From the NCBI GenBank assembly GCA_016790765.1, contig JAEUMZ010000141.1:1-34910 (forward strand): a stretch of DNA of 34,910 nucleotides, read 5' to 3'. Below, piece after piece: positions 10,133 through 17,927 of this stretch. This stretch comes from Betaproteobacteria bacterium. GTDB lineage: Bacteria; Pseudomonadota; Gammaproteobacteria; Burkholderiales; Usitatibacteraceae. A model generated the notes under the pieces. It had not been told where the DNA came from and searched no databases. It saw only the letters and a program-made list of their open reading frames with translations. Position 1 is the stretch's first letter. Each line of letters opens with the position of its first letter. The position numbers and the translations under genes are program-made.

Positions 10133-10913
10133 GGGCGCGATGGCACCGCACACGGACAAGGTGAGTTTACAAGAGTGGTTTGCCACGCCGTTGGGCGCGT
10201 ACGTGCTTGCGCGCGAGCAGGCCTGGATCGATCGCGTGGTGCCGAACCTGTTCGGCTATCACGCCGTGCAGGTCGGCCTGCCCGGCATCGACCTGTTGCG
10301 CGAATCGCGCATCGTCAATCGCGTTTGCGTGGATCCAGCCGCCGGGGCCTCGGTGCGCGCGGCCTGGCACGAATTGCCCTTCGACGCGCAAAGCGTCGAC
10401 TTGTGCGTGTTGCCGCATACCCTGGAATTCTGCGGCGACCCGCAGGAAATGCCGCATGCCATCCTGCGCGAGGTGGACCGCATCATGCGGCCCGAGGGGC
10501 GCATCCTCATCATCGGCTTCAATCCCTGGAGCCTGTTCGGCCTGAAGCGCCTTTCCGCGGCGCGCGAGGTGCCGTGGTCGGGCGATTTCGTCTCCCTGGT
10601 GCGCATGAAAGACTGGCTGCAGTTGCTCGGCTTCGAAACCGCGGGCGGCGCCATGCAGTGTTTCATCCCCCCCTGCCGCACCGAAGCCTGGCAGCGCCGC
10701 TGGGGCTTCATGGAAACCATGGGCGAGCGCTGGTGGAGCGTTGGCGGTGCGGTGTACCTGATCGACGCAATCAAGCGCGTGCAGGGCATGCGGCTGATCG
10801 CGCCGGCCTGGAGCGACCAGCGCGTACGTGAGCGCAAGCTCGCCAGCGTGGCCAAGCGCAATTCCACCCATGCGCGGGCGGCAATGCGCACCCCCTTGCG
10901 CGTGATCAAGTGA
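10131..10913 (+). CDS. Class I SAM-dependent methyltransferase (YafS-like)
   Basis: A 260-residue (257 if started at the second ATG, 10140) predicted methyltransferase lying between gloB and rnhA, the position held by yafS in Escherichia coli. The fold is degenerate at the N-terminal SAM loop. The middle matches Methyltransf_11: [17 protein letters not shown] (motif II-like), the helix [22 protein letters not shown] (motif III), then LKRL and the PW segment. There is no signal peptide, so it is cytosolic. The substrate is unknown to me. Its TGA overlaps the rnhA GTG start (GTGA), indicating translational coupling. The C-terminus is basic. Confidence 0.85.
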   Translation: MGAMAPHTDKVSLQEWFATPLGAYVLAREQAWIDRVVPNLFGYHAVQVGLPGIDLLRESRIVNRVCVDPAAGASVRAAWHELPFDAQSVDLCVLPHTLEFCGDPQEMPHAILREVDRIMRPEGRILIIGFNPWSLFGLKRLSAAREVPWSGDFVSLVRMKDWLQLLGFETAGGAMQCFIPPCRTEAWQRRWGFMETMGERWWSVGGAVYLIDAIKRVQGMRLIAPAWSDQRVRERKLASVAKRNSTHARAAMRTPLRVIK

Positions 10914-11362
10914 GCCGCGTGGAGATCTTTGCCGACGGGGCCTGCAAGGGCAACCCGGGCGTCGGCGGCTGGGGCGCGTGGCTCAAGTTCGGCGACCGTG
11001 AACGCGAGCTGTTTGGCGGCGAGCGCGAAACCACCAACAACCGCATGGAACTTACTGCCGTGATCCGTGCGCTGGAGGCGCTGACGCGTCCCTGCGAGGC
11101 CGATGTGTACGTCGATTCCTCCTACGTGCAAAAAGGCATCAGCGAGTGGATCCATGGCTGGAAGCGCAACGGCTGGCGCACCGCCGACAAGAAACCGGTG
11201 AAAAATGTCGACCTGTGGATGGAACTCGATCGCCAGGCGGCCCGGCACCGCATCGCCTGGCATTGGGTCAAGGGCCATGCCGGCCACGCGGGCAACGAGC
11301 GCGCGGATGCGCTGGCCAACAAGGGGGTCGATGCCGTGCGCCAGGGCCGCATCGCCGTCTGA
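10910..11362 (+). CDS. rnhA: Ribonuclease HI
   Basis: Degrades the RNA strand of RNA-DNA hybrids during replication and R-loop removal. The 150 residues are the usual bacterial RNase HI length. The catalytic carboxylates are all present: D9 ([12 protein letters not shown]), E47 ([11 protein letters not shown]), D69 (VYVDSSYV) and D133 (NERADALAN), together with H123 in VKGHAGH. The basic handle region with Trp and Lys (about 80-100) is retained. It starts at GTG overlapping the stop of the preceding methyltransferase gene and is followed 16 bp later by dnaQ. This neighbourhood is conserved in E. coli. Confidence 0.97.
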   Translation: MSRVEIFADGACKGNPGVGGWGAWLKFGDRERELFGGERETTNNRMELTAVIRALEALTRPCEADVYVDSSYVQKGISEWIHGWKRNGWRTADKKPVKNVDLWMELDRQAARHRIAWHWVKGHAGHAGNERADALANKGVDAVRQGRIAV

Positions 11363-11378
11363 ATCGCGCCGGAGCCTC

Positions 11379-12086
11379 ATGAGACAGATCTTCCTGGATA
11401 CCGAAACCACCGGCCTCGACCCGGCGCAGGGGCACCGCATCATCGAGATCGCCTGCGTGGAAATGGCCGGCCGCCGGCTGACGCGCAACAATTTCTACAA
11501 GCGCATCCACCCGCAGCGCGACATCGACCAGGGCGCCGTGGAAGTGCATGGCATCACGCTCGAATCGTTGGAGGATGCCCCGAAATTCGCCGAGGTGGCC
11601 GACGAGTTTTGCGCGTTCGTGCGCGGCGCGGAGGTGATCATCCACAACGCCCCGTTCGACATCGGATTCCTGGACGCCGAACTCGCGCGGCTGGGGCCTA
11701 CGCGCATGCGCGACTTGTGCAAGGTCACCGACACGCTGGCCATGGCGCGCGAAATGCACCCGGGCAAGAAGAACTCGCTCGATGCCCTGTGCGATCGTTA
11801 CCAGGTCGACCGCCGTGCACGCACTTTTCACGGTGCGCTGATGGACGCGGAACTGCTCAGCGAGGTGTACCTGGCGATGACGCGCGGCCAGGACAGCCTG
11901 GCCATCAGCCTTGAGCGCAGCGTGGGTCCCGCCGCCGGCACGGCCGCAACTTCGCGTCCCCAGGCGCTCAAGGTGCTGCGCGCCACCGAGACGGAACGCG
12001 CCGCGCACGCCGAGGTCCTTGCGCACCTCGACCAGGCGAGCGGCGGCAAGGCGGTTTGGCGGCGCGTGGAGGGCGCATCCGGCTAG
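11379..12086 (+). CDS. dnaQ: DNA polymerase III epsilon subunit (3'-5' proofreading exonuclease)
   Basis: Proofreading subunit of the replicative polymerase core. The ATG at 11379 has GGAG 4-8 nt upstream and gives 235 residues; the frame is open further left but overlaps rnhA. The DEDDh exonuclease motifs are all visible: ExoI with D7 and E9 (FLDTETTGLDP), ExoII in HNAPFDIGFLDAEL, and ExoIII in FHGALMDAELLSEVY. The C-terminal about 60 residues form the less conserved tail that binds the alpha subunit. It directly follows rnhA, so the two are probably cotranscribed. Confidence 0.97.
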   Translation: MRQIFLDTETTGLDPAQGHRIIEIACVEMAGRRLTRNNFYKRIHPQRDIDQGAVEVHGITLESLEDAPKFAEVADEFCAFVRGAEVIIHNAPFDIGFLDAELARLGPTRMRDLCKVTDTLAMAREMHPGKKNSLDALCDRYQVDRRARTFHGALMDAELLSEVYLAMTRGQDSLAISLERSVGPAAGTAATSRPQALKVLRATETERAAHAEVLAHLDQASGGKAVWRRVEGASG

Positions 12087-12088
12087 GT

Positions 12089-12124
12089 GGCGGGTCATGG
12101 GGCGGGTCATGTGGCGGGGGTGTG
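12089..12124 (+). repeat. 12-bp tandem repeat upstream of the cytochrome promoter
   Basis: GGCGGGTCATGG (12089-12100) and GGCGGGTCATGT (12101-12112) are followed by a decayed third unit (12113-12124). The array sits between the dnaQ stop and the TATAAT at 12129. Spacing of about one helical turn suggests a possible binding-site array, or simply slippage. Confidence 0.6.
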
Positions 12125-12128
12125 GATG

Positions 12129-12134
12129 TATAAT
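12129..12134 (+). promoter_or_regulatory. Perfect TATAAT -10 hexamer upstream of the cytochrome c genes
   Basis: TATAAT matches the sigma-70 -10 consensus exactly and lies about 100 nt upstream of the first cytochrome ATG. The hexamer 17 bp upstream (GTCATG, inside the 12-bp repeats) is a poor -35, so activation by a repeat-binding protein is possible. A hairpin with a single bulge (12165-12172 / 12177-12185) follows in the 5' leader. Confidence 0.5.
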
Positions 12135-12232
12135 GCGCGCTGCGCAGCGGAGGACCTGAGGGCGTGTCCGGGCCAACCCGGGACATGCAGGCAGTGGGCG
12201 CACCATCCGATTCAGATCATCCAAGAACGTCC

Positions 12233-12574
12233 ATGAAAAAAGCGATCATTCTGGCTGCTTTGTTGCCGCTTTGGGGGGCAACGGGAGCCGGCGCACAGGC
12301 GCCGGCCGCAGCGTCCGCGAAGGGCGACGCCGCCGCCGGCAAGGCCAAGGCCTCGGCGATTTGTTCCGGTTGTCACGGCGTGCCCGGCACCAAGGCGGCC
12401 TATCCGTCGGTGTACCTGGTGCCCAAGATCGGCGGCCAGAACGCCGATTACATTGTGGCCGCACTCAAGGCCTACAAATCGGGCGAACGCTACAACGAAA
12501 CCATGAAGGCCCTGGCCACGCAGCTGTCCGACAAGGACACGCTCGATGTGGCGGCCTACTACGCGCAGAAATAG
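12233..12574 (+). CDS. Periplasmic monoheme cytochrome c (c553/class I type), first of a tandem pair
   Basis: Small electron carrier of the periplasm. With the ATG at 12233 it has 113 residues: a signal peptide (MKKAIILAALLPLWGATGAGA) and one covalent heme site CSGCH (C44, C47, H48), with M91 as the likely distal ligand in NETMKALATQL. A GTG at 12164 in the same frame has a stronger GGAGG site 10 nt upstream, but it would put 23 residues before the signal peptide, so the ATG is preferred. It is paired with a paralogue 9 bp downstream; the electron donor and acceptor are not evident. Confidence 0.9.
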   Translation: MKKAIILAALLPLWGATGAGAQAPAAASAKGDAAAGKAKASAICSGCHGVPGTKAAYPSVYLVPKIGGQNADYIVAALKAYKSGERYNETMKALATQLSDKDTLDVAAYYAQK

Positions 12575-12583
12575 GGGCCGGCC

Positions 12584-12916
12584 ATGAAGAAGATCCTCAT
12601 CGTTGCCGCCACCGCTGCCGTGTTGGCCTTGCCGTCCATGGCGCACGCCAAGGGCAATGCTGCGGCCGGCGCCAAGAAAGCCGATGCCTGCAAGGCCTGC
12701 CACGGCGAAGCCGGGGCCAAGCCCATCCAGGCGGATTACCCGGTGCTGGCCGGCCAGCATTACGACTACCTCGTTGCCGCGCTGAACCAGTACAAGTCGG
12801 GCAAGCGCAAGAACGCGAGCATGAACGGCTTTGCAGCGGCCCTGAAGCCCGAGGACATTCGTGACCTGGCGGCGTACTTTTCCGCGCAGTCGTCCGATCT
12901 CAAGATGAAATACTGA
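12584..12916 (+). CDS. Periplasmic monoheme cytochrome c (c553 type), second of a tandem pair
   Basis: A 110-residue cytochrome with a signal peptide (MKKILIVAATAAVLALPSMAHA), heme motif CKACH (C36, C39, H40) and probable axial Met80 in NASMNGFAAAL. The segments YPVLAGQHYDYLVAALNQYKSGKR and DIRDLAAYFSAQ match the small c553/c4-like family and align with the first cytochrome, so the pair arose by tandem duplication. A GGGG tract precedes the ATG. A palindromic terminator follows at 12941-12960. Confidence 0.92.
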   Translation: MKKILIVAATAAVLALPSMAHAKGNAAAGAKKADACKACHGEAGAKPIQADYPVLAGQHYDYLVAALNQYKSGKRKNASMNGFAAALKPEDIRDLAAYFSAQSSDLKMKY

Positions 12917-12938
12917 TCACCGGCACCGTTCAAGAAAA

Positions 12939-12964
12939 GAAAGGCCCGCATGCGGGCCTTTTTT
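12939..12964. terminator. Perfect palindromic, probably bidirectional intrinsic terminator
   Basis: A 20-bp perfect palindrome (12941-12960, AAGGCCCGCA / TGCGGGCCTT) is followed by T's on the + strand and by an A/T-rich tract on the other side. It terminates the cytochrome pair on + and could equally terminate the crotonase-fold gene that ends at 12977 on minus. Confidence 0.9.
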
Positions 12965-12976
12965 CATGGGGCGGCG

Positions 12977-13783
12977 TCACGCCGGCGGTTCGTGTCCCGG
13001 CCAGCGTGCGGGGCGCTTTTCAAGGAAGGCCTGCACGCCTTCCTGCGCCTCGGGTTGCAGGAAATTGCAGGCGATGGCCGCGGAGGCATCCTGGTAGGCC
13101 GCGTTGAGGCCCATTTCCAGTTGCCGGTTGAACAAAGCCTTGCCCAGGGCCAGCGTGGCGCGCGGCTTTGCGATCAGCGTGGCGCACAGTTTCAACGTGG
13201 TGGCACGCAGGTCGGAGGCGGCGGCCACGCGGTTCACCAAGCCCCAGTCGACTGCCTGTTGCGCATCGATGAACTCGCCCGTCATGAGCATTTCGGCGGC
13301 GCGCTTGCGCGCCAGGACGCGGGACAAGGGGACGGCCGGGGTTGAGCAGAACAGCCCGAGGTTGACGCCGGACACGGCAAAGGTCGCGTGGTCGGCCGCC
13401 ACGGCGAGGTCGGCCTGCGCCACCAGCTGGCAACCGGCCGCCGTGGCCATGCCGTTGACTTCCGCGATCACCGGCACCGGCGCACGCGCGATCTTGAGCA
13501 TCAGCTCCGAGCACTGTGCGAACAGTCGCTGCACGAAGGCCGCATCGTGGGCCGCCTGCATTTCCTTCAGGTCATGGCCGGCGCAGAACGCCTTGCCGGA
13601 CCCGGCGATGACGATGACGCGCACCGCGGGGTCCGCGCACAACTGGTCCATGGCCTGGTGCAGCGCCTCCAACAGCGACGAGGACAGGGCGTTGAATGCC
13701 CGCGGGCGGTTCAAGGTGACAACGGCGATTCCGCCGGTCGTGTCCAGGAGCAGCGGGATTTCCGGGGAAACAGTGTCGTTCAT
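12977..13783 (-). CDS. Crotonase-fold protein, ECHDC3-like (enoyl-CoA hydratase/isomerase family)
   Basis: The 268 residues from the ATG at 13783 (GAAAGG site upstream) form a complete crotonase domain. The CoA/oxyanion-hole region is AFCAGHDLKEM, where the HDLKEM sequence is typical of the ECHDC3 subgroup, and the second oxyanion segment is NGMATAAGCQL. The two glutamates that catalyse hydration in enoyl-CoA hydratases are not present: the first position is Q119 (AAGCQL) and the second is G139 (FAVSGVNLG). It therefore probably is not a classical hydratase. It may act on another acyl-CoA reaction, or bind acyl-CoA without hydration. It is isolated between converging cytochromes and a divergent operon. 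Confidence 0.85.
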   Translation of the reverse strand: MNDTVSPEIPLLLDTTGGIAVVTLNRPRAFNALSSSLLEALHQAMDQLCADPAVRVIVIAGSGKAFCAGHDLKEMQAAHDAAFVQRLFAQCSELMLKIARAPVPVIAEVNGMATAAGCQLVAQADLAVAADHATFAVSGVNLGLFCSTPAVPLSRVLARKRAAEMLMTGEFIDAQQAVDWGLVNRVAAASDLRATTLKLCATLIAKPRATLALGKALFNRQLEMGLNAAYQDASAAIACNFLQPEAQEGVQAFLEKRPARWPGHEPPA

Positions 13784-14094
13784 GGGCGGGCCTTTCAGAG
13801 GCGATGTTACCCGCAGCGCGATCGCGGGATCCCCGGGGAAAAGTGAGAAATGCCATATACGCGCGCCGTGCGCCGCGCGTAGCATGGGGTTCAGGGAACA
13901 TCTGCGGCCGGGGTGTTCGCCGGGAGGCGGTTTACAACCGCAGCACAGGGGCATAGTATGGCTGTTTGGCGACCTGTTGGGTGTCTTTTCCCTTTGAAAT
14001 CAACGACAAACGGAAAAGTCTTCGACAGGATTCGCCACCATGGCCTGCGTGGACCCGAAGCAGTTCAGAAGGCGCAACTCTCGACGGACGAGCT
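13784..14094. other. 311-bp intergenic region with hairpins and a promoter
   Basis: I see no gene here. It holds a GC-rich hairpin (13859-13865 / 13874-13880, ACGCGCG / CGCGCGT), a small hairpin GCGGTT-TAC-AACCGC (13927-13941) that overlaps the -35 of the promoter listed separately, and about 130 nt of leader before the TPR/beta-barrel gene. No riboswitch motif is recognised in the leader. Confidence 0.6.
13931..13959 (+). promoter_or_regulatory. Candidate sigma-70 promoter for the surface-protein block
   Basis: TTTACA (13931-13936, one mismatch to TTGACA) lies exactly 17 bp from TAGTAT (13954-13959, two mismatches to TATAAT). The -35 is embedded in the hairpin at 13927-13941, which could be an operator. 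The leader would be about 130 nt. Confidence 0.5.
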
Positions 14095-15498
14095 ATGAAC
14101 ACACAGTCATTGCGTAGGGCGAGTGGAGGGCGCAAGGGAGGCTTGGCAGCGTTCGCGTTGGCGCTCCTGTGGACCGTTGCGGGCGCTGCATCCGCCAATC
14201 CGAAGCTTCTGATGGATGCCACCAAGTTGCTGGCCGAGGGCAACCCGAAGCAGGCCTACATGATCTTGGTGGCGGAGCAGGGCAAGCTGGCCGGCAACCT
14301 CGATTTCGACTACCTGCTGGGCGTGGCCGCACTGGACAGCGGGCGGCCGTCGGAAGCGATCATCGCCTTCGAGCGCGTGCTGGCCATGAACCCGATGCAT
14401 GCCGGCGCCATGATGGACCTGGGGCGCGCCTACTTCACCGCCGGCTCCATGGACCTGGCCGAGTCGGCGTTCAAGCAACTGCAGGTGAGCAACCCGCCGG
14501 AGGCGGCCAAGGCTGCCATCGAACGCTATTTGCGGGCCATCGCGGAACGGCGCAGCGGCGGCGCCCGCCGCCACCAGGCCTGGGGCGAAGTCTCGCTGGG
14601 CTACGACACCAACATCACCGGCGTGCCCAACGATTTCACGCGTGCCGTGCAATCGGCGTTCAACATACCGGGCGTGGAGCCGACGGGCAATTCGATCAAG
14701 CGCAAGGCGCCGTTCCTGGCCGCGGCGATCGGCGGTGATTTCCTGCAGCCGTTGAATGGCCAATGGACCGCCCATGCCGGCGCCGAGGCGCGCGGCCGCG
14801 CGTTCCGCGACGAAGGGGATTTCAATTCGACCGCAGCGGAGGTACGCGCCGGCGCCTCCTGGGCGCGCGGCCGCCAGGCGGTGCGGTTGGGCGCCTCCTA
14901 TCACCGCTTCGACCAGGACGGGCAGGCCCCCGGGGACCCGAAGCCCACCAACGACCGCAACACCGCGCAGGTGACGGCCGACTATCGCCACGCGTTGAGC
15001 GAGCGCAGCGAAGTGTTCGCCGGGCTGGTGGGATCGAAGGTCAGCTTCCCCAACAACGACATCGAGGACTTCAAGGGGGTGGGCATCAACGGCGGCTGGT
15101 CCGGGCAGTTCGAGGGTCGCGGCAAGCCGATGCTGCAGATAACCGCCTATTTCAGCGACGACAAGGCCGACCGCAAACTGGCCGACGGCGTGACCGACAA
15201 GTCCAAGCGCGTGGGCGGCGTGCGCGGCACCTACCAGGTGTCCTTGTCCGATTCGCTGGCCTTGTTCAACAGCGTCGGTTACGGTGAGCGCCGCGACCGC
15301 TCCAAGTTCGCGCGCGCCACCGAGGTGGAGACCGGCCGCGACAAGCTCGCGGACGTGACGCTGGGCGTGAGCTGGAAGTTCCAGCCGCGCTGCGCGATGC
15401 GCGCGCAGTGGTTTGCGGCGCGCAACGAATCGAACATCGCCATTTACGACTACACGCGCAACGAGCTGTCCTCGAACATCCGTTGCGATTTCAATTGA
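14095..15498 (+). CDS. TPR plus outer-membrane beta-barrel protein, Slam/DUF560-like (putative type XI secretion translocator)
   Basis: With the ATG at 14095 the product has 467 residues. A Sec signal peptide is cleaved at about Ala34 (GAASA-NP). A helical TPR-like region at about 36-155 includes AYMILVAEQGKLAGNLDFDY, AIIAFERVLAMNP and DLAESAFKQL. From about 160 to 467 there are alternating amphipathic strands starting with GEVSLGYDTNITG and ending in NELSSNIRCDFN, as in an outer-membrane barrel. A signal, about 120 residues of TPR and about 300 residues of barrel are the proportions of Slam proteins (DUF560), which move cargo carrying TbpB-like barrels across the outer membrane. The next gene, 29 bp downstream, encodes a protein with such domains. 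TPR-barrel polysaccharide exporters (PgaA/BcsC type) are the main alternative. Family membership is inferred. Confidence 0.6.
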   Translation: MNTQSLRRASGGRKGGLAAFALALLWTVAGAASANPKLLMDATKLLAEGNPKQAYMILVAEQGKLAGNLDFDYLLGVAALDSGRPSEAIIAFERVLAMNPMHAGAMMDLGRAYFTAGSMDLAESAFKQLQVSNPPEAAKAAIERYLRAIAERRSGGARRHQAWGEVSLGYDTNITGVPNDFTRAVQSAFNIPGVEPTGNSIKRKAPFLAAAIGGDFLQPLNGQWTAHAGAEARGRAFRDEGDFNSTAAEVRAGASWARGRQAVRLGASYHRFDQDGQAPGDPKPTNDRNTAQVTADYRHALSERSEVFAGLVGSKVSFPNNDIEDFKGVGINGGWSGQFEGRGKPMLQITAYFSDDKADRKLADGVTDKSKRVGGVRGTYQVSLSDSLALFNSVGYGERRDRSKFARATEVETGRDKLADVTLGVSWKFQPRCAMRAQWFAARNESNIAIYDYTRNELSSNIRCDFN

Positions 15499-15527
15499 AC
15501 CGCGAGACCGGTTGCAGGAGCACGCAC

Positions 15528-17822
15528 ATGATCCCCAAGCGCAACTTTCCGAGCCTGATCCTCGCCGCATGCGCCGCCGCCCTGGCGCTGGCCGGTGCGA
15601 CGCAGGCCTTTGCCAAGAGCGGGCAGTTCAGCTTCGTCACCGGCATCGTGACGGTCGAGTCGCGCGGCGGCGGCGCCAGCCGGCAGGCGACCAGCGGCAT
15701 GGCGGTCACCCAGGGCGACGTGATCACCACCGGTCCCACCGGCATGGCGCAACTGACCATGAACGACCAGGCGCGCCTGTCGCTCAGATCCAATTCGCGC
15801 ATGATCGTGCAGGTGTATCCGGAGGCGGCAGCCCACCAGGGCGCGGTGGTCGAACTCACGCGCGGCACATTGCGTGCATTCACGAAGCTGCTGAGCTCCA
15901 ACAAGGACAATTACAAGATGCGCACCCGTGTGGCCACGGTGGGCATCCGCGGCTCGGACAATCTGATGAACCAGTCCGATGACGGCAACACGACCACCAA
16001 CTACACGATCGACGGCAGCCACGAGGTCTCGAGCAACCTGGGCAATTTCGCGCCCATCATCACCAATCCGAACCAGACGGTCTTGGTCGTGCAAGGACAG
16101 GCGCCAAGGATCATTCCCACGCCGCCCAACCTGCTCGAAGCAGCCAAGGTCATGGTCGGCACCGGCAGCAGCAACACCAGCCAGCAGGGCGACGGCAGCG
16201 GCAGCGGTCCGGCACAAGGCAATCTCACCGGCGGCCCCGCACCCGTGGTGGGCGGCAACGGCCTCGGCTACACCTTGGTCGATGCGTCCGCGAACCTGAT
16301 CGGCGACCCGATCAACCTGCAAAGCATCGTGGTGGCCACCAACGGCACGGCATTCTCCGCCGAGGCGGTCCCGGGGCAGATCGTGCTGGAAAACGGCGCA
16401 CTGCGCGGCTACACCTCGTATGCCGGCAGCCAGGGAACCACGCAGTTGTCGATCCTCGGCGGCGCTGCGACCGACGTTTCCACCATCACCATCGGCGCCT
16501 CGACGACCATCGTGCTCGGGCGCTTCACCAACCATACCGGCATTGCGTTTACCGGCACCGGCCTGTCGCCCTCCGGCAGCGCCCATTTCGGCTACGCCAA
16601 TGCCGGCTTCCCGGCCTACCTGTCCGACGTCCTGACCGGCACCGTGTCCTACACGCGCGCCGGCGCCACCACGCCGACCAACCAGTTCGGCACCCTGGGC
16701 ACGCTGACCAGCGCGGTACTCGACGTGAACTTCACTGCGCGCACCCTCAATGCCTCGGTGGGCATCACCCTGCCGCAGGCGGGCAGCAATTCCGGCGGCA
16801 GCTGGACCTTGACCGCGACCAACGTGCCGTTTGCGTTCAATAGTTTTGTCGCGTTCTCCGGCGGCGGGCGGCTCACGGTCAGCAACGGTAACGGGCAGAA
16901 CTCGAACACGAATTCCGGGCTCAACGGCTGGCTGGAAGGCAGCTTCGTCGGCGCCACACTCAACGGCGCGCTGTTCGGTTACGGCATCACCGACCAGACC
17001 GGGTCCTCGTCCAACCATCAATCGATCAACGGCATGGTGGCCTTCTCCGGCCCGTCACAGAACGCGGCGACGGCGTACCGCGAAGGCCTGGTGTCCGATC
17101 CGCGCGGCGTGCTGGACGTGGCGAGCTACATCCGCTCCTTCGCCACCACGAATCGTCCGGAAGAAGTGACCGTGGGCGCCAATGGTGCGGTGAGTGCATT
17201 CACCGCGCCCTATGTCGGCGGCAACCAGCTGGTCGGCCACACGCCGTACCAACAAGGCACCGCCACCATCGCCGAAAGTGGTGCAGACCCGACCACCGGC
17301 CTGGTGTGGGGCCGCTGGTCCGGCGGCACGGCCACCATCGGCGGCACGCAGCATGCGCTGGGCAACACCAGCCTGCACTACGTGTTCGGGCCGGTGCAGG
17401 CCGGGCCGGTGTCGCTGCCGTTGACCGGCACCGGCGTGTACGACGTCGTCGGGTCCACGCGGCCGTCGGATGCGCAAGGCAACCTCGGCACGCTCGGGTC
17501 GGCCACGCTCAACGCCAACTTCTCCGCGCGCACCGTCGATGCGAGCGTGACCGTCGGCATCAACAACCAGACCTGGAACGGCACTGCGAACGGCGTGCCG
17601 ATCTATCGCGACCAGTATTTCTTCGCCGCGGCCGGCAACCGCATTGCCGGCGTGCCGGGGCCTGCGGTGTTCAACATCACCTGCACGCCCAATTGCACGC
17701 CGCAGTTCCAGCGCGGCAGCCTCGATGGATTCTTCACCGGACGGACCGGGTCCGGCGCAGGGATGATGTACAACATGAATGGCATCTCCGGCGCGGTAGC
17801 GTTGGCGCGTCGCGGAGGGTAA
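15528..17822 (+). CDS. Exported FecR-domain protein with two tandem TbpB-like barrel repeats (putative surface cargo)
   Basis: The ATG at 15528 has AGGAG 7 nt upstream and gives 764 residues. The N-terminus could be a Sec signal cut after AFA (about residue 29) or a lipoprotein signal with the lipobox L12-A13-A14-C15. Residues about 30-200 are a FecR-type domain: GIVTVESRG, GDVITTGPTGMAQLTMND, RMIVQVYPEA, ATVGIRGSD. After a Gly/Ser-rich linker come two copies of one unit, about 285-510 and 580-762. Each has a GR(F/W) start, a GTLGTLTSAVLDVNFTART / GNLGTLGSATLNANFSART core, a GWLEGSF / GFFTGRT strand and a closing ING-MVAF / ISGAVAL. This closing pattern resembles the C-terminal barrel handle of TbpB and other Slam clients. 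A disulfide (C719/C723) is possible in copy 2. Confidence 0.7.
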   Translation: MIPKRNFPSLILAACAAALALAGATQAFAKSGQFSFVTGIVTVESRGGGASRQATSGMAVTQGDVITTGPTGMAQLTMNDQARLSLRSNSRMIVQVYPEAAAHQGAVVELTRGTLRAFTKLLSSNKDNYKMRTRVATVGIRGSDNLMNQSDDGNTTTNYTIDGSHEVSSNLGNFAPIITNPNQTVLVVQGQAPRIIPTPPNLLEAAKVMVGTGSSNTSQQGDGSGSGPAQGNLTGGPAPVVGGNGLGYTLVDASANLIGDPINLQSIVVATNGTAFSAEAVPGQIVLENGALRGYTSYAGSQGTTQLSILGGAATDVSTITIGASTTIVLGRFTNHTGIAFTGTGLSPSGSAHFGYANAGFPAYLSDVLTGTVSYTRAGATTPTNQFGTLGTLTSAVLDVNFTARTLNASVGITLPQAGSNSGGSWTLTATNVPFAFNSFVAFSGGGRLTVSNGNGQNSNTNSGLNGWLEGSFVGATLNGALFGYGITDQTGSSSNHQSINGMVAFSGPSQNAATAYREGLVSDPRGVLDVASYIRSFATTNRPEEVTVGANGAVSAFTAPYVGGNQLVGHTPYQQGTATIAESGADPTTGLVWGRWSGGTATIGGTQHALGNTSLHYVFGPVQAGPVSLPLTGTGVYDVVGSTRPSDAQGNLGTLGSATLNANFSARTVDASVTVGINNQTWNGTANGVPIYRDQYFFAAAGNRIAGVPGPAVFNITCTPNCTPQFQRGSLDGFFTGRTGSGAGMMYNMNGISGAVALARRGG

Positions 17823-17886
17823 ACACAAGCAGGGGCGGGGTGTTTGGGCCATTTTTGGCTTGGAAGGTCCGCCAGTGCTTGGGTTT
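17821..17886. repeat. Dispersed imperfect-palindrome element, copy 2
   Basis: This 66-bp element begins inside the stop codon of the FecR gene. Its ends are near-complementary (17821-17830 AAACACAAGC and 17877-17886 GCTTGGGTTT, 9 of 10). It shares the 16-mer CCAGTGCTTGGGTTTG with copy 3 and the arm CAAGCAGGGGCG with copy 1. Confidence 0.55.
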
Positions 17887-17900
17887 GGTGGTCAAGTGGT

Positions 17901-17914
17901 CCGGCAATTGCCGG
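17901..17914. promoter_or_regulatory. Perfect 14-bp palindrome upstream of the choice-of-anchor-D gene
   Basis: CCGGCAATTGCCGG is a perfect palindrome that ends immediately before the GAGGG ribosome site of the gene starting at 17928. It could be an operator, or an RNA hairpin that limits ribosome access. Confidence 0.4.
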
Positions 17915-17927
17915 CGAGGGCATTGAA

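Noticed and set aside
13966..14094. In-frame N-terminal extension (43 codons from a TTG) of the TPR-barrel protein
   Set aside because: It would place Cys/Trp/charged residues before a clear signal peptide, and the TTG overlaps the likely transcription start. The ATG at 14095 fits better.
13960..14094. Cyclic-di-GMP or other riboswitch in the long leader of the surface-protein block
   Set aside because: I looked for GEMM-type conserved loops because a GGDEF gene is in the window, but found no matching motif.
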